Positions 1-6,841 of a DNA stretch of 12,691 nucleotides are shown here, piece after piece. The stretch lies in assembly GCA_041608535.1 (NCBI GenBank), contig JBFISM010000108.1:1-12691 (forward strand), written 5' to 3'. The notes beneath the pieces were generated by a model. That model ran no database searches. It was not told the origin of the DNA and saw nothing but the letters and a program-made list of their open reading frames with translations. The position numbers and the translations under genes were made by a program. The stretch comes from JBFISM01 sp041608535. Its GTDB lineage: Bacteria > Actinomycetota > Acidimicrobiia > Spongiisociales > UBA5794. Every line of letters starts with the position of its first letter. Within the stretch, counting starts at the first letter, position 1.

Positions 1-255
1 ACCCTCGATGCCGCCGCCACCTACGCCCGCTACCTCATGGGCAGCGCCATCGACCACGTCCACGAGCTCGGCTACTACGACCGCAAGCGGATCCACCACC
101 TCAAGTACTTCACCTGGGTCGAGCAACAGGGCAAGTCCTACGACGAGATCCAAGCACAGTGGCACGACCCCGACTACTGGACCTCGATCCAATCCCTCGT
201 CACCCCGATCGACAACCTCATCGAGAACTTCAACGAGCTGGCCGCCCAAAGCTGA
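1..255 (+). CDS. C-terminal fragment of a probable PLP-dependent cysteine synthase/cystathionine beta-synthase-like enzyme
   Basis: The reading frame is open from base 1 to the TGA at 253-255, giving 84 residues with no start, so the 5' end lies outside the window. The segment contains YYDRKRIHHLKYFTWVEQQG (residues about 24-43), followed by an acidic/aromatic tail. I recall this kind of tail (R-K-R-I-x-N/H-L-x-Y-F/Y-T-W-V-E-Q-Q-G) from the C-terminus of actinobacterial fold-type II PLP proteins annotated as cysteine synthase or pyridoxal-phosphate-dependent beta-subunit proteins. The PLP lysine and the glycine-rich phosphate loop would lie upstream, so they cannot be checked. The coding nature is well supported by codon bias. 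The family assignment rests on memory of this tail and is moderate. It converges with the Nudix gene, with a large inverted repeat between them. Confidence 0.55.
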   Translation, partial: TLDAAATYARYLMGSAIDHVHELGYYDRKRIHHLKYFTWVEQQGKSYDEIQAQWHDPDYWTSIQSLVTPIDNLIENFNELAAQS

Positions 256-260
256 CCCGT

Positions 261-478
261 GTCTGTCCCCCCGCAGAGGGAAGGTCCCTGCGAGCCCGCC
301 AGGGCTCGGAGGTAGGGGGCTGGCGACCTCCCACGGATGACCGGGTCACGGATTGCTCGGCGAAGGATGGCTGGGTCACGGTGCGAGCATCCGTGGGCGA
401 TTGACAGCCCCCCTACCCCGTCTTCGCTGCTGGCGCAGCTCCCGCCGGGGCCCCCTTCCCCCCTGCGGGGGGACAGAC
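261..478. repeat. Large imperfect inverted repeat (possible MITE-like element or bidirectional terminator)
   Basis: The outer 16 bp are perfectly complementary: GTCTGTCCCCCCGCAG at 261-276 and its reverse complement at 463-478. Moving inward, the arms pair imperfectly (277-322 against about 405-462). The match sharpens again at TAGGGGGCTG (313-322) against CAGCCCCCCTA (405-415), which differs by one G/C. It is exact again at CCCACGGATG (330-339) against CATCCGTGGG (388-397). The whole 218 bp could fold into one long imperfect hairpin. It starts 5 bp after the stop of the left gene and ends before the Nudix stop, so it sits between convergent genes. That position suits a bidirectional terminator. 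The length and the sharp outer ends also suit a small non-autonomous repeat element. No clear target-site duplication is visible at the ends. Confidence 0.75.
335..381 (+). repeat. Short direct repeat pair inside the inverted repeat loop
   Basis: GGATGACCGGGTCACGG (335-351) recurs as GGATGGCTGGGTCACGG (365-381), a 17-bp unit with two mismatches and a 30-bp period. It lies in the apical part of the large inverted repeat. The shared core is GGGTCACGG. Two copies are too few for a CRISPR array. The pair may be part of the element's own structure or a duplication within it. Confidence 0.6.
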
Positions 479-577
479 GAGAAGGCGCTCTATGCGTTGC
501 TGCACAACGGTGACCTCGAAGCCCGTGCAAACACGAATGCGAAACTGGGTGGGGTGACCATCACCTACGAAGGTTGA
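473..577 (+). pseudogene. Possible C-terminal remnant of an unidentified protein
   Basis: The frame from 473 to the TGA at 575-577 reads as a protein-like tail of about 34 residues, with A-L-Y-A-L-L-H-N-G-D-L-E-A-R followed by K-L-G-G-V-T-I-T-Y-E-G. Upstream of about 479 the frame runs into the inverted repeat, which reads as low-complexity non-protein sequence. There is no plausible start or ribosome binding site. It could be the stump of a gene cut off by the repeat element, or chance coding appearance. It overlaps the last codons of the Nudix gene on the other strand by 13 bp. I do not recognise the family. Confidence 0.15.
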
Positions 578-1044
578 GGGAAGTAGACGCCGTCGTCGCC
601 GGTGATGACGTTGAGCGGGAAATGGCGAGCTTCCGCATAGGCCACAACTTCCGGAGCCGATGGATCGAAATAGCTCGCGTCGATGATCTCCTCGCCGTCG
701 GGCATCAGCTCCCCTCCAACCACCGAGCAGCGAAACAGTGTTGACACGAACTCGCATTCGTCGCCGTTCGGGTACGTCGTGCGGCGCCTCCCCACTACCG
801 CAGCGACGCCGTCGACCGCAACGGTGAGTCCGGTCTCCTCGGCCACCTCTCGCACGATCGTCTCCGACGGATGCTCTCCCGGCTCCACGATCCCCGACGG
901 AAGGTGCCACCTCCCGGTGTCGCGGCGGCGCACCATCAGCACCTCGGCTGCGTCGTTGTGGACGATGGCGACCACCCCGGGCAACAGCAGGAGATCGTGG
1001 CCGATCTTGCGGCGCAGCCGCACGATGAAGTCGGGAGTGCTCAC
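565..1044 (-). CDS. Nudix hydrolase (last gene of the molybdenum hydroxylase operon)
   Basis: This 159-residue protein carries a complete Nudix box, G-x5-E-x7-R-E-V-A-E-E-T-G-L, at about residues 52-74, with the metal-binding REVAEE helix intact. The preceding strand, WHLPSGIVEPGE, is typical of nucleotide-sugar and ADP-ribose type members. These enzymes cleave nucleoside diphosphates linked to another moiety, and the substrate here cannot be told. The GTG at 1044 was chosen as start because the protein then opens VSTPDFIVRLRRKIGHDLLL, the usual N-terminus of actinobacterial homologues. The open frame further upstream is proline-rich and overlaps the neighbouring gene. The GTG lies 10 bp after the YgfK-like stop, with only a weak AGGA-type ribosome site, so translational coupling is likely. 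Whether it has a role in the hydroxylase pathway or merely shares the transcript is not known. Confidence 0.88.
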   Translation of the reverse strand: MSTPDFIVRLRRKIGHDLLLLPGVVAIVHNDAAEVLMVRRRDTGRWHLPSGIVEPGEHPSETIVREVAEETGLTVAVDGVAAVVGRRRTTYPNGDECEFVSTLFRCSVVGGELMPDGEEIIDASYFDPSAPEVVAYAEARHFPLNVITGDDGVYFPQPS

Positions 1045-1054
1045 GTTCCTGGTG

Positions 1055-2833
1055 TCAGCTCGGCAGGTAGGGAGCGCCTTCTTCTTGGCGCAGCATGGTG
1101 GTGAGGAGGTCGGCGTCGGCGGCGGTGGTGTTTTCTGGGGTGGCCGAGAGGTCGGGGGCAATGAAGAAGCGCTGCAGACCCGCGGTGTCGGTTTCAAAGC
1201 GGTAGCGGTCCGTGAAGAGACGGGGCTTGATCATGGCGGGATCGCCCTCTTCGGGGCAGAACGTGAGACAGTTGCCGCATTCGTTGCAAGCCTCGACGAG
1301 CACGAAGTACTGCTGGCGAGCCTCCAAGGGTTCGCCGTCCGGAGTGACTGCCCCCTCCGGTGTGGGGAGCCGGAAGAAGGCATCGTTGGGACACACCGTC
1401 ACACAGAAGTTGCAGGCCACGCAATCCCACATCTCGAGGACGTGGTCCACCTCGCGAGGCAGCTTCACGTTGGCTGCCTTGCGATACACCGCCCCGGTCT
1501 CCGGGTCGTGCAGCTCCGCCGCGTACGCGGCCAGCGCATTCCCATCCGCCCCCTCCGCCCGGTGGGAGACGTACTCGCCGAGCGACGATGCGCCGGCTGC
1601 GGTGATGGCGCTCTGCAGCGCCTTCAGCATGGGCTTGAGCCGGCCGTACCCTCCGGGTTTGAGGAGATCGCTGCACACCGTCGCCGGAGCGATCCCGCAG
1701 CCGACGATGTTGGCGAGGTTGTCTCTGGTGATGCCGGCGGAGAAGCTCACCTGTATTGGGGCCGCACCACCGTGGAGATCGAGGAGACCGGGTAGCGCTT
1801 TGTCCAGCTCGCTCAACAGGGTGGTGGTGACCACGTGGAGCGGCGGACCAGACAGGTACATCGTGTCGTCGGGCATCCAGCCCTTGTGGTTCGCCACTAC
1901 GAGAGTGTTTGTGCCTTTGATCCCAAAGCGGCGGCCGCGTTCGGTGGCGAAGTCGAGCAGCCCACCGATCAGCTCGATTCCCCGGTCGAACTGCAGATCT
2001 GCGTCGAAGTCCTCTCGTCGTAGCCGCACCTCGTCGTAGCCCAGCTCCTCGTTCACCAACGTCTGCACCCGCTCGAACCCGAGCAACGTGGGGTTGAGCT
2101 TCACCACCACATCGAGCTCGTGACGGGTCATGAGATGCTTGGTGATCGACTCGATCTCATCGGGTGGGCAGCCGTGGAACGTCGACAGCGTCACCGTGTC
2201 GGCCACCCGCGGCTCGAATTCGAGATCACGGAACTCGGCGAACGGCTCGGGGATCTGCGTTCGGAGCCGCTCGATCGTGTCCGAGGCGTCGAGCAACCCG
2301 TCGATGTAGGCGGCCACCTCCGGGGTGGAGATCCCGGCGAGGTCGTAGCCGACCGAGAGGTCGAACACCATCGGTCCGGTTTCGTCGCCGAGCAGCGGGC
2401 GCAGCGGCTCCCAGTGGCGCAAGATCTCGATGATCATCCAAGCCTTGACGTACTCCTCCAGAGACTGGGGGATCTTCAGCTCCTGGCTCCATTCGATGTT
2501 GTACCCGATGGTCTGCATGTCGATGCAGGGGCGACCGATCTCCAGCTCGTCGAGGATCTGTACCGTCTTCAGCTCGATGAGTCGTGAGCCACCGAGCCAG
2601 CTCAGCACGATGTTCTGGGCGAGCTGGCTGTGCGGACCGGCAGCGGGACCGACCGGGGTTGCGATGGGGCGGCCCAGGAACGACGCCGAGAGATCGGGAC
2701 CGTCGGAGACGTCGAAGAAGCGTGCCGTCACCAGATCGAAGATCCGGGTACGAGTGGCGAACTCGTGGTCGATGCGGCGCAAGAGCCCGTCGAGGGGGAA
2801 GGGGACGAGAGGTGGGTGTCCATTGCTGGTCAT
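1055..2833 (-). CDS. ygfK: YgfK-like dihydroorotate-dehydrogenase-fold protein with C-terminal 2[4Fe-4S] ferredoxin domain (short form)
   Basis: This 592-residue protein closely resembles E. coli YgfK, the 'putative selenate reductase' subunit, over its first part. Shared motifs include ATPVGPAAGPHSQLAQNIV (58-76), IELKTVQILD (86-95), STFHGCPP (217-224), KLNPTLLG (245-252) and DLLKPGGY (389-396). These form a flavin-binding DHOD-like barrel. Two full C-x2-C-x2-C-x3-C-P motifs follow, at Cys 471/474/477/481 and Cys 516/519/522/526, for two 4Fe-4S clusters. E. coli YgfK is about 1030 residues and has a GltD-like FAD/NAD(P) oxidoreductase module between barrel and ferredoxin. Here the barrel passes directly to the ferredoxin. 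The ATG at 2833 was chosen because it begins the conserved PFPLDGLLRRI region, lies 13 bp after the SsnA stop and has an AGGG-type ribosome site. The likely role is cytoplasmic electron transfer for the molybdenum hydroxylase of the same operon, which is inferred. Confidence 0.85.
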   Translation of the reverse strand: MTSNGHPPLVPFPLDGLLRRIDHEFATRTRIFDLVTARFFDVSDGPDLSASFLGRPIATPVGPAAGPHSQLAQNIVLSWLGGSRLIELKTVQILDELEIGRPCIDMQTIGYNIEWSQELKIPQSLEEYVKAWMIIEILRHWEPLRPLLGDETGPMVFDLSVGYDLAGISTPEVAAYIDGLLDASDTIERLRTQIPEPFAEFRDLEFEPRVADTVTLSTFHGCPPDEIESITKHLMTRHELDVVVKLNPTLLGFERVQTLVNEELGYDEVRLRREDFDADLQFDRGIELIGGLLDFATERGRRFGIKGTNTLVVANHKGWMPDDTMYLSGPPLHVVTTTLLSELDKALPGLLDLHGGAAPIQVSFSAGITRDNLANIVGCGIAPATVCSDLLKPGGYGRLKPMLKALQSAITAAGASSLGEYVSHRAEGADGNALAAYAAELHDPETGAVYRKAANVKLPREVDHVLEMWDCVACNFCVTVCPNDAFFRLPTPEGAVTPDGEPLEARQQYFVLVEACNECGNCLTFCPEEGDPAMIKPRLFTDRYRFETDTAGLQRFFIAPDLSATPENTTAADADLLTTMLRQEEGAPYLPS

Positions 2834-2846
2834 CGGTCGCCGCCCT

Positions 2847-3875
2847 TCACAACCTGGCGTGGAGCCGGGCTGCCTGCTCGCGGGCCTTGGCACGGACGCC
2901 GGTGGCATCGACCTTGATGCAGTCACCGTCGGCGAACACGATCTCCCCGTCGATCTCGATGCGCAGCGGGCGGATACCGTCGGTGAAGGCGACGTGCCAC
3001 GGGTCCATCGGGTCGTAGCTCCAGGTCACCACGTCGTTCTTCGCCTCGGGCACGAGGTCATGACCCGTCTCCAGCCAGCCCCATGCCGTCTCCGGGGTGG
3101 CGGTGACATCGACGGTGCGCTGCATCACGTACGCCAGCCGGAAAGACTCGATCATGCTGGCGCCGAAGCCGTCGGTGCCGAGCGCCACCGGGTTGTCGAA
3201 CCGCACCGGGTTGGCGTACCCGACGCCGTTGTTGAGGTTGGAGCGCGGGTTGTGCACCACCGTTCCGGGCAAGCCGTGATCGTCGGCGAGATGCACCCCG
3301 TGGGCGAGTAGCCAGCCCTCGGTCGTGAAGCCGCCGAGCCGCTCCGGGGCACCGCCGTCGACGGCGTCTTCGGCGACATGCACGTGCACCCCGACTCCGA
3401 GATCGGCGGCGAGTCCGGCGGCCGCCTCGAGCGACTCGTCCGCACAGGTGAAGGCGGCATGGATCCCGACCAGCCCAACGCCCCGTTCGGTGATGAAGCG
3501 TCGGTTCTCCTCGAGACCTCGCTGGGCGCCATCGGCGCCGTGGCGGTCGGTGATCCCATAGGCCGGGATCACCCGCACCCCAACCTCGGCACACGCATCC
3601 GCGATGACGTCGAGACTTCCCTCGATCGCGTTGGGCGACTCGTGATGATCGACGATCGTGGTCGTCCCCTGCTCCAGCGCCTCCACTGCCCCCAGCATTG
3701 CCGACCAGCGCAGCATCTCCAGATCGAGCGCCGCATCGAGCCGCCACCACACCTGTTCGAGAATCTCTGGGAAGTTGTGGGCGACCTGCGGCGGCGCCGG
3801 CATACCCCGGGCGAGCACCGAGTAGAGATGGTGGTGGGCGCAGACCAGACCCGGTGTGGTGGCTCCCGTGGTCAC
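2847..3875 (-). CDS. ssnA: SsnA-like metal-dependent amidohydrolase, N-terminally short
   Basis: With a GTG start at 3875 the protein has 342 residues. Metal and active-site motifs of the SsnA/chlorohydrolase branch of the amidohydrolase superfamily are all present: PGLVCAHHHLYSVLARG (8-24), GTTTIVDHHESPNAIEGSLD (70-89), GIHAAFT (137-143), HVHVAED (164-170), HG (192-193), NPRSNLNNGVGYANP (209-223) and GTDGFG (233-238). The C-terminal strands of the small beta domain are recognisable (IDGEIVFADGD). The 50 or so residues that normally precede the HHH motif and form the N-terminal half of the beta sandwich are missing. The reading frame extends only 16 codons further, inside the hydroxylase gene, and those residues look unrelated. 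The start overlaps the hydroxylase stop as GTGA, implying translational coupling. The family probably hydrolyses C-N bonds of purine-like or other heterocyclic compounds. The exact substrate is unknown. Confidence 0.82.
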   Translation of the reverse strand: MTTGATTPGLVCAHHHLYSVLARGMPAPPQVAHNFPEILEQVWWRLDAALDLEMLRWSAMLGAVEALEQGTTTIVDHHESPNAIEGSLDVIADACAEVGVRVIPAYGITDRHGADGAQRGLEENRRFITERGVGLVGIHAAFTCADESLEAAAGLAADLGVGVHVHVAEDAVDGGAPERLGGFTTEGWLLAHGVHLADDHGLPGTVVHNPRSNLNNGVGYANPVRFDNPVALGTDGFGASMIESFRLAYVMQRTVDVTATPETAWGWLETGHDLVPEAKNDVVTWSYDPMDPWHVAFTDGIRPLRIEIDGEIVFADGDCIKVDATGVRAKAREQAARLHARL

Positions 3876-6454
3876 GGGAGCTGGAGCGGCTCGTGCACCA
3901 GCATCGGCAGCCGGGTACGCCACCGGCCGTCGACCTCGCGCAGCGCGGCGGCCACCGCCCCCGCAGTGGGCACCAGCCCGATCTCCCCTACCCCCTTGAT
4001 CCCGTACGGCGAGTTGGGCTGCGGCGCCTCGATGAGGATCGTCTCCACCTCGGGCATGTCCTTGGGACGGATGATTCCCAAGCTACGCAGCGTCATGTTG
4101 GTGGGACGGCCCTCCTCATCGACGGGGAAGTCCTCGCTGAGCGCATATCCCAGCCCCATGTGCACCGCCCCCTCGACCTGTCCCTCGCACAGCAGCGGAT
4201 TGATGGCGCGACCCACGTCGTGTGCAGCCACGACCTTCTCGATGGTGCCGGTCGCCTTGTCGGCGATCACCACCTGGGCCGCATACCCGAAGGTGGAGTG
4301 CAGGATCGGGTGCTCGACATCGTCGGCCAGCGAGTTGGTCCAGTCGATGCGGTACTCACCGAGGTGATCGACCCCGACCGCCATCCCGGATTCCTTCGCC
4401 GCCCGGCAGGCATCCGCCACGGCACCGGCACCCATCAAGGTGCCGCGGGAGCCCGTCGTCTGCCCGGCGCCAATCTCCCTGGATGTGTCGACCACGACCC
4501 GGATTCGTGACGGGTGTACGCCGAGCTCCTCGGCGGCAACCTGTTGCGCCACAGTATGAACGCCTTGTCCCATCTCGGTCCAGGGGTGACGCACCTCGAC
4601 AGTGCCGTCCTCGAAGATGTGGACCACCGCCCGGGCCACCTCGATGAAGCCGTTGCCCAGTCCTGAGTTCTTCAGCGCCAGTCCCACACCGACGGCCTTG
4701 CCCTCGGATCGAGCCGCCTCGTAGGCGGGATGCACCGCCTCGAGACACTGACGGGCGCCGAGACATCCGTCGTCCATGATCTGCCCGGGACCCCACACGG
4801 AGCCGGGGGTCACGACGTTGCGGGTGCGCATCTCCCAGCCCGAGATCCCCACCGCCGCGGCGAGGCGATCCATGACACCCTCGGTGGCGAACTGCGCCTG
4901 GTTGGCGCCGAACCCGCGAAAGGCGCCACACACCGGGTTGTTGGTGCGCACCGCGGTGGCTCTGACGTCGACGTTCGGCACCGCATACGGCCCCGAGGCG
5001 TGCCCGGCGGCTCGCTCCAGCACCTTCATCCCCACCGACGCATACGGCCCCGAGTCGCCGACCATCCGCGCCTTGTACGCCACGAGTTTGCCGTCGGCGT
5101 CGCAGCCGGCCCACACCTCGATCGTGATCGGATGCCGTTTGGGGTGCATGAGCAACGACTGCTCGCGAGTCAGCGTGCACTTCACGGGACGCCGCAGCAG
5201 GTGCGATGCCAGGGCAGTCTGTGCCTGGTTCGCCATGTCCTCCTTGCCGCCGAAGGCGCCACCGTTGGAGACCAGCTCCACCAGCACGTCGTGCTGGTCC
5301 ACGCCGAGCACGGATGCGATCTGGTTGCGGTCGTCCCATACGCCCTGCCCACCGGAGTAGACCATCAGCCGGCCGTCGGCGAGCGGCATCGCCAGGGTCG
5401 ATTCCGGCTCCAGGAACGCATGTTCCACCCGCTGGGTGACAAACGTCTCATGCACTGTGTGGGCCGCATCGGCCAGCGCCGCATCGACGTCGCCCCGCGT
5501 GTACTCCGAGACGGACAGCACGTTGCCGTCGAGACCCCACACCGCGTCTTCATTGCTCTGCAGAGCGGCAAACGCGTCGGTGAATGGCTTGTGCACTCCG
5601 TACTCGATCTCGATCAGGTCGGCGGCGTGGCGGGCGGTTTGCACGTCCTCGGCGACGACGATGGCCAACACATCGCCGAGATACGAGGTGCGCCCCCCGA
5701 CCGGGATCATGATCGGCCAGTCGGTGTGAATGAGCCCCACCCGCAGCTCACCGGGGATGTCGGCGGCCGTGAACACGGCCACCACCCCGTCAACGGCGAG
5801 TGCAGCCGTGGTGTCGATGGCCTCGATGTCGGCCCGGGCGTGGTCGGTGAGCCGCAGAGCGCCGTGGAGCATGCCGGGCGGCGCCATATCGTCGATGTAG
5901 TCGCGATCCCCGAGGGCCAGCTCCAGGCTCTCGTACTTGACCCCAGGCTTGCCGATGCCAACCGGGGCTTCCACCGGCGGGATCTGCCCCGCCGCCAGCA
6001 TCTCGATGGCGTCGAAGATCTTGGTGTATCCGGTGCAGCGGCACAGGTGGGCACCGAGCCGACCCGCGGCGGTAGCTGCCGTGAGATCGCTCCCCTTGTC
6101 GTCGAGCAGCGCCTTGGTGCGCACCAGGATGCCCGGGGTGCAGAACCCGCACTGCAGCGCTCCACACACGGCGAAAGCCCCGGCGAGCCGTTGCCGCTCG
6201 CTCTCGTCGAAGCCCTCGAGGGTGGTCACATTGGTTCCTGCGGCGCGTTCCAGAGAGGTCTGGCAGGCGACCCGAGCCTTGCCGTCGACAAGCACCGTGC
6301 AGCATCCGCACTGACCAGACGGGGCACAGCCGTCCTTGGCCGACATCACACCCAGCTCTTCACGCAGTGCGGCCAGCAGGTGGGGATGGTCGCTGCGCAC
6401 CCGCACCTCGGCGCCGTTGAGCACGAAGGAAGTGGAGAAGTCGACGAGGGTCAT
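3872..6454 (-). CDS. xdh: Molybdenum hydroxylase with fused 2Fe-2S and molybdopterin domains, selenium-dependent xanthine dehydrogenase family
   Basis: The protein has 860 residues. Residues 1-155 hold two 2Fe-2S domains: plant-type ferredoxin cysteines 43, 49, 52 and 64 (motif GCAPSGQCGCCTV) and helical-domain cysteines 102, 105, 138 and 140 (CGFCTPG, CRCTGY). From about residue 170 comes the molybdopterin domain, with GGAFGGKE (398-405), GAFRGFGANQAQ (510-521), TEMGQGVHT (626-634) and GIKGVGEIG (818-826). Glu824 corresponds to the catalytic base of xanthine oxidase and Glu349 to its substrate-binding glutamate. The aromatic/arginine loop is kept at Arg513 and Phe515. Fused Fe-S and Mo domains without the FAD domain, next to ssnA and ygfK, match the family linked to labile selenium (Haft and Self; TIGRFAM Se_dep_XDH). 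Selenium use itself cannot be read from the sequence. The enzyme probably hydroxylates a purine or related heterocycle in the cytoplasm. It is the first gene of its operon. Confidence 0.88.
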   Translation of the reverse strand: MTLVDFSTSFVLNGAEVRVRSDHPHLLAALREELGVMSAKDGCAPSGQCGCCTVLVDGKARVACQTSLERAAGTNVTTLEGFDESERQRLAGAFAVCGALQCGFCTPGILVRTKALLDDKGSDLTAATAAGRLGAHLCRCTGYTKIFDAIEMLAAGQIPPVEAPVGIGKPGVKYESLELALGDRDYIDDMAPPGMLHGALRLTDHARADIEAIDTTAALAVDGVVAVFTAADIPGELRVGLIHTDWPIMIPVGGRTSYLGDVLAIVVAEDVQTARHAADLIEIEYGVHKPFTDAFAALQSNEDAVWGLDGNVLSVSEYTRGDVDAALADAAHTVHETFVTQRVEHAFLEPESTLAMPLADGRLMVYSGGQGVWDDRNQIASVLGVDQHDVLVELVSNGGAFGGKEDMANQAQTALASHLLRRPVKCTLTREQSLLMHPKRHPITIEVWAGCDADGKLVAYKARMVGDSGPYASVGMKVLERAAGHASGPYAVPNVDVRATAVRTNNPVCGAFRGFGANQAQFATEGVMDRLAAAVGISGWEMRTRNVVTPGSVWGPGQIMDDGCLGARQCLEAVHPAYEAARSEGKAVGVGLALKNSGLGNGFIEVARAVVHIFEDGTVEVRHPWTEMGQGVHTVAQQVAAEELGVHPSRIRVVVDTSREIGAGQTTGSRGTLMGAGAVADACRAAKESGMAVGVDHLGEYRIDWTNSLADDVEHPILHSTFGYAAQVVIADKATGTIEKVVAAHDVGRAINPLLCEGQVEGAVHMGLGYALSEDFPVDEEGRPTNMTLRSLGIIRPKDMPEVETILIEAPQPNSPYGIKGVGEIGLVPTAGAVAAALREVDGRWRTRLPMLVHEPLQLP

Positions 6455-6601
6455 CGGGGTCGGCGGACGGTTCGGGAGTTCGCTGCCATGGCATCACTCT
6501 ACTCAACCGCCGCAGCGCCTTTACTTTTTGTCAAAATCGATCGAGCCCGCGCTGGGTACGCTGGCGGCGCTCACACGTCCACCCGGCCGCAAGGAGGAGC
6601 C
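6455..6601. promoter_or_regulatory. Divergent promoter region between the hydroxylase operon and the thiamine-binding/HTH pair
   Basis: These 147 bp separate the ATG of the hydroxylase (6454, leftward) from that of the thiamine-binding gene (6602, rightward) and must hold the promoters of both units. An AT-rich patch at 6521-6540 stands out in GC-rich surroundings. On the minus strand it contains a perfect TTGACA (6529-6534), but the best -10-like hexamer, TAGAGT, is too far away (27 bp) for a standard promoter, so the exact elements are unsettled. On the plus strand AAGGAGGAG (6591-6599) is a strong ribosome site for the rightward gene. No equally clear site precedes the hydroxylase ATG. Confidence 0.4.
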
Positions 6602-6841
6602 ATGGCGAGGTGCAAGGCAGAATTCCTGGTCGAGCCGTTCACCGAAGGCACCCAGGGCGCCCACGTCATTGCCGCCATCGACGCCGTAGCGGCATCCGGG
6701 TTGGAGCCGCAGGTGGGGCCGTTTGGCACCAGCGTGGAAGGTGAGCCGGCCGCGGTGTTCGCCGCGATCATGAAGATGGTCGATGCAGCGCTGGCGAACG
6801 GTGCGTCCCGGGTGGGGATCAACGCCACCGTCGTGGCATGA
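6602..6841 (+). CDS. Small thiamine-binding / MTH1187-YkoF family protein
   Basis: This 79-residue protein begins at an ATG two bases after a strong AAGGAGGAG ribosome site. It matches the MTH1187 (former DUF77, thiamine_BP) family in length and pattern: an N-terminal strand AEFLVEPF (6-13), helix GAHVIAAIDAVAASG (19-33), strand with GPFGTSVEGE (39-48), helix AAVFAAIMKMVDAALANG (50-67) and a last strand RVGINATVV. Family members form ferredoxin-like dimers or tetramers, and some bind thiamine or its pyrimidine moiety. The ligand here is not known. The gene overlaps the next by ATGA, so the two products are made together and may act together. It is divergent from the molybdenum hydroxylase operon, which raises a sensing role for it. 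Confidence 0.85.
   Translation: MARCKAEFLVEPFTEGTQGAHVIAAIDAVAASGLEPQVGPFGTSVEGEPAAVFAAIMKMVDAALANGASRVGINATVVA

Noticed and set aside
335..381. Possible CRISPR-like repeats
   Set aside because: There are only two copies, with two mismatches and a 13-bp gap between the units, no further units and no cas genes nearby.
1045..1197. N-terminal extension of the Nudix frame up to an ATG at 1197
   Set aside because: The 51 extra residues are proline-rich, overlap the YgfK-like gene and have no family counterpart. The GTG at 1044 fits both the family N-terminus and operon spacing.
2430..3311. Plus-strand open frame opposite the ygfK/ssnA junction
   Set aside because: It crosses the boundary of two well-supported minus-strand genes and has no recognisable motifs.
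6506..6534. Standard sigma-70 promoter for the hydroxylase built on the minus-strand TTGACA
   Set aside because: The sequence 17 bp downstream is GGCGGT, not a -10 element, and the nearest TAnnnT-like hexamer is 27 bp away.
4730..6601. Very long plus-strand open frame opposite the molybdenum hydroxylase gene
   Set aside because: It is the antisense shadow of a GC-rich gene. The translation has no recognisable motifs and only its last 79 codons, from 6602, form a real gene with its own ribosome site.
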